A DNA stretch of 64,000 bases from DATFNV01 sp963827935 (GTDB lineage Bacteria > Planctomycetota > Planctomycetia > Gemmatales > Gemmataceae): the NCBI GenBank assembly GCA_963827935.1, contig CAWHCN010000017.1, positions 558,001 through 622,000 of the forward strand, read 5' to 3'. Below are positions 1 to 8,145 of the stretch, piece after piece. The notes beneath the pieces are model-generated. The model searched no databases and was not told where the DNA came from. It worked only from the letters and a program-made list of their open reading frames with translations. A program made the position numbers and the translations under genes. Numbering within the stretch: position 1 is the first letter of the stretch; every line of letters starts with the position of its first letter.

Positions 1-17
1 CAGCTCATTTCCGCGGC

Positions 18-100
18 CATTTCCGGGCGAACCGGCAGCGTTAGCTGCCGGGTTGAGGCAGAAAACCCGGCAGCTAACGCTGCCGGTTCGCCCGGAAATG
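18..100. repeat. long palindromic element (37-bp perfect arms)
   Basis: The arms at 18-54 and 64-100 are perfectly complementary with a 9-base loop. Bases 1-10 and 96-105 give an alternative outer pairing. The element lies just past the stop codon of the leftward RyR gene, so it could act as its terminator. It belongs to the set of long palindromes scattered through this window. Confidence 0.85.
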
Positions 101-130
101 AGCTGCGTCCTCTTTTCGACTTTCGACTTA

Positions 131-1660
131 TCAATCCATCGGCGGCAGGTGGAGTGCTTCGAGGATCTTGTCGCGCTGGCGGCCGGCCACCTGGATATCG
201 CCGGCGCGGCCGGCGTGGTGGGCAAAGGCGTCGCGGTAGGTTTGCTGGGCCGTCGCCCAGTCGCCCTGCAAGAGTTGCGCCTCGGCCAGGTTGACCCAGT
301 GCCAGAAGCCCCCGCGCAGCACCGAATCGCGCATCGGCTCCGGCAGCCGGCGGTGCGCCGGCGGAGCAGGGCGTCTACCTCGGCGGCCTGCTGGCGGGCC
401 AGGTCCCCCTGTCCCAGCCACAGGGCCGTGGCGGCGGCATTGATGCCCATGTAGGCGCTCTCACGCCCCGAACGCTTCCAGGCCCGGCGATAAAGCCGGT
501 GGGCGCGGAGCAGCGGATCCTGGTTGGTCCGATCCAGCTCCCAGAGCCCCTTGCAGGCACCGGCCATGATGCCGATGGTTTCCTCGTCGTCGGGGCGTTC
601 CTTCAAGAGCGGCTCCAGCCAGGTGAGCGCCCGCGCCGGCTGGCGCTCGCGCCGCCAGAACAGCCCCATCACCTGGCGCAGGCGAACGTCCTGGGGGAAC
701 CAGGTCAGCCCCGCCTCCAGCACCTGCAACACCGTCGCATCGCCCGGCCCGCTCAGGGCCAGGAGGATCTCGGCGAAGAGGGCCACCGTCACCGGGGTCT
801 GCAACAGGGCGGGATTGCTGGACGCCGCCAAAGCGGACCCGGTCAAGTCGGTGGCGGCCCCCGCTTCGAGCGCTTCCAGGGAACGCAGCACCGCGGACAA
901 TTCCGCTCCCACTTCCAGCCAAAGGGGCTGCCCGTCGCTGGTCAGGTCGAACGGTTGCTGCCCGTCGTTGAAGCGGCGGAAGAACCAGGCCAGCCAGCGT
1001 TCGGCAAAGAGGGCGGCCAGGGTGGCATCGTCCGGCCCAATCGCGCCCTGGACATGCCGCACGCGATTGCCCAGGCGGCGCAGGGCGTGGGCCCAGTAGG
1101 CGGCGCTGGTGCCGACCTGGCCGAGCTGCTCCAGGACCTGGAGGTTGACGAAGACAGTGGGGTTGGGCGTCTGGCCCAGTCGCCGCAGCGCCTCGGCGGC
1201 CAGGGCTTCCACGATGCGCACGCCGTAGAAGATGGCGGCCTCCGGGGCGCCGGCGCAGCACCGTTTCCATCCGTGCCAGGTCGTCGCGGAGCACGAACTG
1301 CGGGGTGGCCAACTGCAACACCGCGGGGGCCAGCCGGTCCAGGCGGGGGCCGGGAATCAGTCGATACCCCTGTGCGACGGCCGCCCGCAGCGCTTCGAGC
1401 GCCGTGCCGCGGTCCACGTCCTTTTCCGTCTCCGCCAGCTGCTCGTAGGGGACCAGGCCGGGATGTTCCTTGCGGGCATCGTCTCGCTTCGGCCCGTGCC
1501 GCCACCCCTCCGCCTGCCGCTGCCGGCCCCAGACGGCGTGGATGTGCCGGGCCAGGTCCTCCGCCAGGGCGATCACGTCCGGCGGCAACTCCACATTCGC
1601 GCTCGGCAACGAGGCCGGCTGCCAGTCCGGGACCGGCACGCCGGCTGGGATATCGCTCAT
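131..1660 (-). CDS. RyR-domain / TRAFs-binding-domain protein (frameshifted)
   Basis: The first ~100 residues match the RyR (ryanodine receptor repeat) domain: an HAVWGRQRQAEGWRHGPKRD core followed by HPGLVPYEQLAETEKD and a DR. Such domains occur in bacteria as ligand-sensing modules, often in conflict-system proteins. The rest is alpha-helical and TPR-like, ending in a block (GINAAATALWLGQGDLARQQ, then a GDWATAQQTYRDAF helix pair) that resembles the TRAFs-binding domain found in MAP3K/ASK-type proteins and their bacterial relatives. The frame changes near 1250 and 365; removing one C near 1250 restores the middle part. ATG at 1660 is preferred over an in-frame TTG at 1681; a GGAGG lies further upstream. 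The gene is divergent from the HEPN-TIR-like gene. The RyR call is firm, the TRAFs-binding call is by pattern, and the signalling role is inferred. Confidence 0.72.
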
Positions 1661-1832
1661 GGCGGGCCCTGGGAAGGACAAGGACCGAAATCCTCCGCGT
1701 TTAGTCTATAACCGGATCCCTCAACGGGGACGAGAAAAATGAAAAGAGCAGGGTGGCGCACTCGCCGATTGACAAAGGGCCAGGGATCGGTTTTTCTACC
1801 CTGCGGGTGCAAGCGTCCCGGCTTACCAGCGG

Positions 1833-1910
1833 GGTGGCACGCCCTGAGGTACTCCGAAGGGCGTGCTGCACTGACTGCACGCCCTTCGGAGTACCTCAGG
1901 GCGTGCCACC
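1833..1910. repeat. 34-bp perfect inverted repeat between divergent genes
   Basis: The arms at 1833-1866 and 1877-1910 are perfectly complementary around a 10-base loop. The element fills much of the 329-bp gap between the RyR gene (leftward) and the HEPN-TIR-like gene (rightward). As the gap should hold both promoters, the palindrome may affect transcription of either gene. I see no other clear feature in the gap. Confidence 0.85.
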
Positions 1911-1989
1911 CACACTGCCTGCTGCCGACTGCTACTGCCTACTGGGCCGCCTCTTTCCTGCCGCTCGCCCTATTCACTGGGAGGTTCTC

Positions 1990-2952
1990 ATGCTGAACCC
2001 GGAAGAGTTTCGCGGCTGGCTCCCACCGGACGCCTTCAAGCACTTGCGCGAATCGTGCCAGGCCCTGGCCGAACGCCAGTACCTGTCGTCGGCGATCTGG
2101 GGCGCGGTCTTCCTGGAAGCGTTCCTCGATGACATGGCGGCCACGCTGAAGCTGCCCGCCAGCGGACAGGACGACCTGAATGCCCGCATCCAGCAGCTCC
2201 AGCAGTACAGCAAGAATCGGGGGAGCGCGGCGATCGCCATTCCCGACGAGTACATCAAACGCTGCCGGGACATTCAGAACACCCGCAATCGCCTGGTCCA
2301 TCACTGTGGAGCCGCCAAGACCACCCTCGCCGAGGATGCCCAGTTCATCAACGCCGGCATCAAAGCCATTCTGGACTGGTACAAGGCGGTAGCGCCCTGC
2401 CGGGCCGCGGAGCCGAACGTGGCGGCCTCGCCGCACCCACCGGGCATGCGCGTATTCCTGAGCGTCAGCAAGCCGCATAACGCCGGCCAGGAATACTTCC
2501 TGGACGAGCTGGAAGAGCGGCTGCGGGGCATCGGCATCGAGCCGGTCCGCGTCGTGCCGAGTCTGTACGACAAGGCCGATCCCATCGGCAAGACGCGGCA
2601 AACCATCCAGTCGTGTCGCGGCATGATTGTGCTTGGCCTGGAACGCACGCACGCCTACTTCCTGCGCGACAAGGAGGGCACGCCGAACGAGACGGAAGAA
2701 ACCCATCGGCAGTACACGTCCGGCTGGCTCCATGTGGAAGCCGGCATGGCCAACGCGCTGGGCTTGCAGGTGTTTGTTCTCTGCCAAAAACGAATCCACG
2801 GCGATGGCATCTTCGACCGCGGCTGGAACACGTACCCGGTTGCCGAAATGGACTCGCTCGACGTTTCCTCACCGCAGCTCGAAAACTTCCTGCAGCACGT
2901 GCAGGCGTGGGTCCAGGCCGAAACCGGGGCCAACCCGGAGCGCCGCGGGTAG
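1990..2952 (+). CDS. HEPN-like + TIR-like domain protein, candidate defence effector
   Basis: This is a 320-residue, two-domain protein. The N-terminal half is helical and contains R99-N-R-L-V-H104, the R-N-x3-H form of the R-x4-6-H motif of HEPN RNase domains. The second half starts near M153 with RVFLSVSKPHN and continues as an alternating beta/alpha (Rossmannoid) fold. It contains SGWLHVEAGMANALG, where E250 sits in the position of the catalytic Glu of TIR NADases (S-x-W-x-x-x-E). A GGGAGG Shine-Dalgarno just upstream of ATG 1990 fixes the start; the frame stays open further upstream, but that part is repeat DNA. The gene is divergent from the RyR/TRAFs-binding gene and convergent with a DUF1501 gene. 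Both domains are common in abortive-infection and NAD-depleting immune proteins. Function is inferred from motifs; the second domain could instead be another TIR-like nucleotide-binding fold. Confidence 0.75.
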   Translation: MLNPEEFRGWLPPDAFKHLRESCQALAERQYLSSAIWGAVFLEAFLDDMAATLKLPASGQDDLNARIQQLQQYSKNRGSAAIAIPDEYIKRCRDIQNTRNRLVHHCGAAKTTLAEDAQFINAGIKAILDWYKAVAPCRAAEPNVAASPHPPGMRVFLSVSKPHNAGQEYFLDELEERLRGIGIEPVRVVPSLYDKADPIGKTRQTIQSCRGMIVLGLERTHAYFLRDKEGTPNETEETHRQYTSGWLHVEAGMANALGLQVFVLCQKRIHGDGIFDRGWNTYPVAEMDSLDVSSPQLENFLQHVQAWVQAETGANPERRG

Positions 2953-2985
2953 GAAGCGGGGCAAGCCTTCGCTCCAGCCAAGGTG

Positions 2986-4318
2986 TCAACTCAGCAATCC
3001 CTTGATGACCTTGCCCTCGCTGAGGGTCACCGTGCGCCCGATGGGCGAGGTCATGACCTTTTTCGGATCGATGCCCACCGCGGTCATAACCGTGGCGTGG
3101 ATGTCGGCCACCGTCACCGGGTCGGTGGGGTCGGCGCGGCTCTCGGGATCGGTCGCACCCAGCACCTGGCCGCAATGCAAGCCGCCGCCCGCCAGGGCCA
3201 CGCTGAAGCCGTTGATCCAGTGATCGCGGCCGCCCAGGCCGTTGATCTTCGGCGTGCGCCCGAACTCGCCGGCACAGATGACAACCGTCCGGTCCAGGAG
3301 CCTGTGCTCTTGGAGGTCGCGCAGCAGGGCGGCAAAGGCCGGGTCGAGGATGGCGGCCTGTTCCTTGCAATAACGGTGGTTGTCGGCGTGGGTGTCCCAG
3401 CCGGCCAGGGTGACCTCGACGCAGCGCACGCCGACCTCGATTAGCCGACGGGCCGCCAGGCAGCCCCGGCCGAACGGGGTGCTGCCATAACCCTCGCGCA
3501 ACTTCGCCGGCTCCGAGGCAATGTCGAACGCCTTGAGCTGCTCGGAAGACATTATCTGCCGGGCGCTGTTGACGACGGTCTGATTTCCGGCGGCCTCGAC
3601 CAGCCGGCGCCGGCCCCGCGCGAATTCGTCTTCCAGGAATTGCAGATCGCCCACGCGCTGCTTGTCCCGCCCTTCCGGCACCCGCGCGGTCACGTCCGGC
3701 ACCTTGTTGGCGGGATCGCCGGTCTTGAAGGCGTCGAACTCGTCGCCGAGGAACCCGCCGCGGCCCGGCCACTGGCTGGGCAAGATCGAGATGTGCCGCG
3801 GGATCTCGGTCTTGCCGCCGGGCAGCTCGTGGCAGCAGAACGGCGCCGATCGAGGGATGGATCACCGTGGGGTCGGGCCGAAACCCAGTCTTCATCAGGT
3901 AGGTGCCGCGCTCGTGGTCCCCCTCCTTGCTGGTGACGGAGCGCAACAGCGCCACGGACCCCATCTGCTCGGCCAGGTTGCCGAAGCTGTCGGCGAGCTG
4001 GACGCCTTTTTGGGCCGTATCGATCCCGCGCGTGCCGCCGGCGTTGACGGTCCCCGGGTGCGGGTCGAACGTTTCCTGCTGGCTGGGGCCGCCCTGCATC
4101 CAGAGCAGGATGATCGACTGGGCCGGCTGGCGCTTGTCGGCCTGTTTCTCGGCCGCGCGGGCCAGCAACTGGCTGACGGGGGTCAGCCAACTCAGGCCGA
4201 CTAGCCCCGCGGCCTGGAGGAAGAAGCGACGATTGGCGAGCGGGGGGCGTAAGCCCCCCGGTGAAGAGGAACCGGGGGGCTTACGCCCCCCGCTCGCCAG
4301 ATGAGTTAATGGTTCCAT
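2986..4318 (-). CDS. DUF1501 secreted protein (frameshifted)
   Basis: DUF1501 proteins have a sulfatase/alkaline-phosphatase-like fold, are exported, and are highly expanded in Planctomycetes; their substrate is not established. Visible features are a twin-arginine-like leader (NRRFFLQAAGLVGLSW), LWMQGGPSQQETFDPHPG, HPSIGAV, GWDTHADNH, CAGEFGRTPKING and GGRDHW. The frame breaks once near 3835; removing one C joins HPSIGAVL to CHELPGGKTE. ATG 4318 overlaps the last 13 bases of the upstream DUF1549/1553 gene, so the two are probably co-transcribed and coupled. About 20 codons between that ATG and the Arg-Arg leader are made of a palindromic repeat, so the original start may have been replaced. 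Confidence 0.86.
4234..4299. repeat. 29-bp perfect palindrome inside DUF1501 N-terminus
   Basis: The arms at 4234-4262 and 4271-4299 are perfect complements around an 8-base loop. The element is translated in frame (ASGGRKPPG / PGGLRPPLA) between the ATG at 4318 and the twin-arginine leader of the DUF1501 protein. It begins a few bases past the stop of the upstream gene. Confidence 0.85.
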
Positions 4319-5916
4319 TTGAACTCCGTGCTGTTCACGAAGGCCCAGAAGATGTCTTCGAGGCGTTGGCTGCGTTCCGTGCCCCGGGTGCCGCGCAGGC
4401 GATTCTCGAAATAGGCGGCCTCCGTCGGGCTCGGCCGCCGCGTGTACACCGCCAGGAAGGCCGTCTCCACGGCGGACCGATCGTCGGGCGCCTGCCAGCC
4501 GATGCGGGTGCCGGCGTTGAACGGGCTCTCCGCGGTCTTGCCCTTGACCAGGTCGCCGTTCAGGACCAGCAGGGTTTGCGGGATGGTGCAGGCCCGGTCG
4601 CGGAACTCGTCCTCGCCGGTGTCGCCATAGGCCTTGACGAAGTCATTGATGCCGCCGAATTTCATCAGCCGGGTCAGGGCGCTCGAGTCGTGATCGATCG
4701 TCTGCACCGAGGCGGCCTGGATGACGGCCCCGGCCATCTGCTCGGGCCGCAACGGCGTGCCGGGGAAGGCGGCCCAGACCCGGTCATGTGCCGCGGTCAA
4801 TTCGTGCTCGGCCTGGCTGTCGAGGCGAAAGGCCTCGGTTGCCGTGATGAGGCGGATCAGCCGGCGCAGATCGTACTGATGGGCCACGAAGTCGTCGGCC
4901 AGCAGCGTGAGATAGCGGGGCGGGTCGCCGGCAGTAGACAGATCGTCCAGCGGTTCGACCAGGGGCCGGCCGCACATCACCGCCCAGATCCGGTTGACCG
5001 TGGCCCGACCCAGGTAGGGATTGCGGGGATCGGTCACCCACCCCGCCAGGCGCTGCCGCAGCCCGCCATTCTCGGGAAGCAGCTCGGGCAGGAAGGGGAC
5101 GGCGGGATCGACCTTTTCGTGGGCCCCGGTCTTGCGGTTCTCCATCTCATAGTGGGCCGCCGGATTGTCGCGGATGCCGCCGAGCGTCGATTCCGCCTGG
5201 CCGAAGAAGGCGGCCAGCCCCTGGAAATCGCGCTGCTTCCACTTCTCGAACGGATGATTGTGACACTGGGCACAGTCGATGCGCACGCCCAGGAAGGCCC
5301 GGGCGACGCGGCCGGCCAGGCGCTCCGGATCGAGCTTGTTCTTCTGATCCTGGTTGGCCGTGACGCTGAGGAAATTCACCGCCGGCGTATCGGTCCAGAG
5401 ACCGTCGCTGGCGATGATGTCGCGGACCACCTGGTCGTAGGGGCGGTTGCCGGCAATCTGCTCGCCCAGCCAGGAGACGAAGCGGCGACGCCGATAGAGA
5501 ATGAACGGACCGTTTTCGGTGCCTACGGTGGCTCGGGCCAGGCGTTCGGCCAGGTAGTCGTGGAAGCGGGCGTCGCGCAGGATGCCGTCGAGCCACCATT
5601 GCAGCCGATCGCCATCGCGCCCCTCGAACTGGCGGACTTCCTGGAGCGACGGAATGGTGCCCATGAGGCCGAGGGCCATGCGGCGGGCCACGGTCAACTC
5701 CGGGGCCGGCGGCGCCGGCGTCAGATCATACTCGTGCCAGGCCTCGCGGAAGGCGGCGTTCACCTGCTCCACGGCGGGGGCAAAATCCTCCGCCAGCACC
5801 TCGGGCGGCGCCTCGGCACGCGGCCGGGGCGGGTTGAGCTGCGGGAACAGGGCCGCCGTCAGCCCGGCGATGCCCGCCACAATCAGGCCCACGAACAACA
5901 GATGCCGCGCCCACAT
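4306..5916 (-). CDS. DUF1549/DUF1553 exported protein
   Basis: This is an intact 536-residue protein with an N-terminal signal anchor (HLLFVGLIVAGIAGLTAALF). The DUF1549 region covers about residues 60-240 and carries CAQCHNHPFEKW, a C-x-x-C-H motif as in c-type haem sites. The DUF1553 region covers about residues 290-530 and includes NPYLGRATVNRIW and a C-terminal EDIFWAFVNSTEF. These domains are planctomycete hallmarks, nearly always paired with a DUF1501 gene, as here (13-base overlap). A joint role in periplasmic breakdown of complex polymers is often supposed but not proven. ATG 5916 is preceded by a purine-rich GGGAGAGCGGAG ribosome-binding site; the open frame extends upstream into repeat DNA. 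Confidence 0.9.
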   Translation of the reverse strand: MWARHLLFVGLIVAGIAGLTAALFPQLNPPRPRAEAPPEVLAEDFAPAVEQVNAAFREAWHEYDLTPAPPAPELTVARRMALGLMGTIPSLQEVRQFEGRDGDRLQWWLDGILRDARFHDYLAERLARATVGTENGPFILYRRRRFVSWLGEQIAGNRPYDQVVRDIIASDGLWTDTPAVNFLSVTANQDQKNKLDPERLAGRVARAFLGVRIDCAQCHNHPFEKWKQRDFQGLAAFFGQAESTLGGIRDNPAAHYEMENRKTGAHEKVDPAVPFLPELLPENGGLRQRLAGWVTDPRNPYLGRATVNRIWAVMCGRPLVEPLDDLSTAGDPPRYLTLLADDFVAHQYDLRRLIRLITATEAFRLDSQAEHELTAAHDRVWAAFPGTPLRPEQMAGAVIQAASVQTIDHDSSALTRLMKFGGINDFVKAYGDTGEDEFRDRACTIPQTLLVLNGDLVKGKTAESPFNAGTRIGWQAPDDRSAVETAFLAVYTRRPSPTEAAYFENRLRGTRGTERSQRLEDIFWAFVNSTEFKWNH

Positions 5917-5982
5917 GGCTCCGCTCTCCCCAGGCGATCCGTGCCGATGATACCCGCCCTCGCTGCCAGACGTTTCAGATGT

Positions 5983-6090
5983 GCGAGCCCGCGGCGCAAG
6001 CCAAGGGCGCCCGAGCCCGCCCTTGGCTTGCGCCGCAGCCCGCCCTTGGCTTGGGCCCCGGCCCGCCCTTGGCTTGCGCCGCGGGCTCGC
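5983..6090. repeat. composite palindrome with repeated arm
   Basis: The left arm at 5983-6008 pairs with the right arm at 6065-6090. Two further partial copies of the right arm (GCCCTTGGCTTG core) lie between them near 6018 and 6043, so the element has expanded by tandem duplication of one arm. It lies upstream of the DUF1549/1553 gene. Confidence 0.75.
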
Positions 6091-6265
6091 AGTCATTCTT
6101 TCCGAACTCCCTTATGGTAAGCGGCTTTCGGCTCGGCCGGTAGCGAAATTGACCATGAACCGGGCGTTCGCCTTGCGATCACTAAAGAATCGCGTTGAGC
6201 CGCAGCCCACAAAAAGGTAACCTCGTTGGGGTAGAATTGAAGCCAGGGCACCGGAGACCGCCGTC

Positions 6266-6571
6266 ATGGAGCAGAAGTTCGAGGGTAACCCCCACGCCGA
6301 CATCCGCCTCGAAGGCCGCAAGGTGATTCGCGGCGATGTGCTCAACGACTGGGGTTCGCTCCTGCAATGGTCGGTCCGCAAGAACGGTAAGCCCGTGGCC
6401 ACCGTTCCCGCCCGCGCCGACCAAACGTATCAGCACCCCGATGCCACACCAGGCAAGTACGAGATCGTCCTGCAAATGTGGAAGTACGTGAATTACGCCA
6501 AGGATAAGAAGGGCGAATTCACGGTCAGCAAGTTCATCGACGTCTCCAACAAGGTGACGTACACGATTTGA
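6266..6571 (+). CDS. conserved-looking small hypothetical protein
   Basis: This is a 101-residue acidic/basic soluble protein without signal peptide or membrane segment. It contains KVIRGDVLNDWGSLLQWSVR and ends in a probable beta-strand (VSNKVTYTI). I do not recognise a family. Pattern and composition (alternating hydrophobics, GKPVATVP, PGKYEIVLQMWKY) suggest a small beta-sandwich. ATG 6266 has a moderate GGAGA upstream. It precedes the DUF1501 gene at 6638 by 66 bp in the same direction. Confidence 0.6.
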   Translation: MEQKFEGNPHADIRLEGRKVIRGDVLNDWGSLLQWSVRKNGKPVATVPARADQTYQHPDATPGKYEIVLQMWKYVNYAKDKKGEFTVSKFIDVSNKVTYTI

Positions 6572-6637
6572 CGCCGTCCCCGCCGCCGCCCTCCCCCCGC
6601 CCGGCCGCCAGCGACCGCCAAGCCAAGGAGTCGATCC

Positions 6638-8020
6638 GTGTTGAACGTGGGAAACGTCAAGGTTCCGTTGTGTCAGGGTCCGAGCCGTCGCAGCCTTTCT
6701 GCAAGCCGGGGCCGCCGGCCTGGCCGGGCTGACACTGCCCAACCTGCTGCGGCAGGAAGCCGCCGGCGCCGCGAACGGCGGCAAGGGGAAGATTCGCAAC
6801 TGCATTACCATCTTCCTGGTTGGCTCGCCCGGCCACCTCGATACCTGGGACATGAAGCCCGATGCCCCCGCCGAGGTGCGCGGCAAGTTCAAGCCGATCG
6901 TCACCAAGGCCCCCGGCATCAAGATCTGCGAGCACTTCCCGCTGATGGCCCGCATGATGGACAAGGTCGCTCTCATTCGGAGCCTGCACCACAAGACCGG
7001 GGCGACGCACGAGAACGGCCAGCGCTGGATGATGACCGGGCACGATTTCAACCCGGACAACATCCAGCCGCACATCGGCAGCGTGGTGTCGCGCGTCTTC
7101 GGCCCGAAGGGCGACCTGCCGGCCAACGTGATCCTGCCGACGCCGATCGGCAACACCGGCGCCGGCCCGCTGCACGGCCAGACCGCCGGCTTTCTCGGCA
7201 GCGCCCACGAGCCGTTCTTCCTCAATGCCGACCCCGCCGATCCGAAATTCAAAGTGACCGACCTGGAAGTGCCCAAGGACCCGACCGGCTTCCGCCTCGA
7301 CGCCCGCAAGAAGTTGCTCGGCCAACTCGACGACCTCCAGCGCCGCACCGAAAGCAGCAGCACCCAGGAGCACGACATCGCCTATCAACGGGCCTTCCGC
7401 CTTCTGACCTCTCCCAAGGCGAAAGAAGCGTTCAACCTGGCCAAGGAAGACGACAAGCTGCGCGACCGTTATGGCCGCAACACCTTCGGCCAGAGCTGCC
7501 TGATGGCCCGCCGGCTGATCGAGAACGGCGTCCGCTACGTGACTGTCAACCACTTCGATACGGTGTTCGGCCTGTCCTGCTGGGACATGCACGCCGACGG
7601 CGGTGGATTGAACAACACGTATCTCGATTACGAACGGCATCTGTGTCCGCAGCTCGACCAGGCCTTTTCGGCGCTGGTGACCGACCTGGAGCAGCGCGGC
7701 CTGCTGGGCGAGACGGTGGTGGCGGTGCTGAGCGAGTTCGGCCGCACGCCGCGCGCTCAATGGCCGCGGCGGACGCGATCACTACCCCGACGCCTGGACC
7801 AACTTCCTGTGCGGCGGCAACATCCGCGGCGGCCAGGTCATCGGCTCCACCGACAAGATCGGCTCCCGCCCCAACGACAACCCCGATCGTGCCGCCGCAG
7901 ATTCTGGCGTCCATCTATCACGGCATGGGCATCAACCTGGACACGACGATGATGCCCGGCCCCGGCGAACGACCGATCCGGTTAGTCGAGGCGGAGCCGA
8001 TTAGGCAGCTGTTCAGTTGA
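6638..8020 (+). CDS. DUF1501 secreted protein (three frameshifts)
   Basis: This is a second DUF1501 protein. After repair it reads LCQGPSRRSFLQAGAAGLAG (twin-arginine leader), then FLVGSPGHLDTWDMKP, SLHHKTGATHENG, NTFGQSCLMARRLIENGVR, CWDMHADGGG, VLSEFGRTPR, a GGRDHYPDAWTNF block and a C-terminal YHGMGINLDT. The frame breaks near 6690, 7755 and 7890; each can be repaired by removing one base. The large exported protein at 8077 follows directly in the same direction, the order commonly seen in planctomycete DUF1501 clusters. TTG/ATG choice at the start is uncertain; a GTG/TTG near 6638 follows an AAGGAG. Confidence 0.85.
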   Translation: MLNVGNVKVPLCQGPSRRSLSASRGRRPGRADTAQPAAAGSRRRRERRQGEDSQLHYHLPGWLARPPRYLGHEARCPRRGARQVQADRHQGPRHQDLRALPADGPHDGQGRSHSEPAPQDRGDARERPALDDDRARFQPGQHPAAHRQRGVARLRPEGRPAGQRDPADADRQHRRRPAARPDRRLSRQRPRAVLPQCRPRRSEIQSDRPGSAQGPDRLPPRRPQEVARPTRRPPAPHRKQQHPGARHRLSTGLPPSDLSQGERSVQPGQGRRQAARPLWPQHLRPELPDGPPADRERRPLRDCQPLRYGVRPVLLGHARRRRWIEQHVSRLRTASVSAARPGLFGAGDRPGAARPAGRDGGGGAERVRPHAARSMAAADAITTPTPGPTSCAAATSAAARSSAPPTRSAPAPTTTPIVPPQILASIYHGMGINLDTTMMPGPGERPIRLVEAEPIRQLFS

Positions 8021-8026
8021 AGAGGA

Positions 8027-8145
8027 TGGAACCACAATGGACACAAAGAACACAAAGAAGAGACGGGAGGAGGGTAATGCGGCGCGGCTGTGCGATTGTC
8101 ACTTCTTCTCTCTTCTTTGTGTTCTTTGTGTCCTTTGTGGTTCCA
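8027..8145. repeat. ACACAAAG-family inverted repeat (36-bp arms)
   Basis: The arms at 8027-8062 and 8110-8145 are complementary with one mismatch. They are made of AACACAAAG/GACACAAAG units, the same family that brackets the GxxExxY gene at 52.5 kb. The right arm lies inside the following gene and encodes the hydrophobic core of its signal peptide. Confidence 0.85.

Noticed and set aside
499..1704. Long open frame on the plus strand opposite the RyR gene, and many similar long antisense frames throughout
   Set aside because: High GC keeps antisense frames open. These show no domains, have skewed Arg/Gly/Pro composition, and overlap clear genes.
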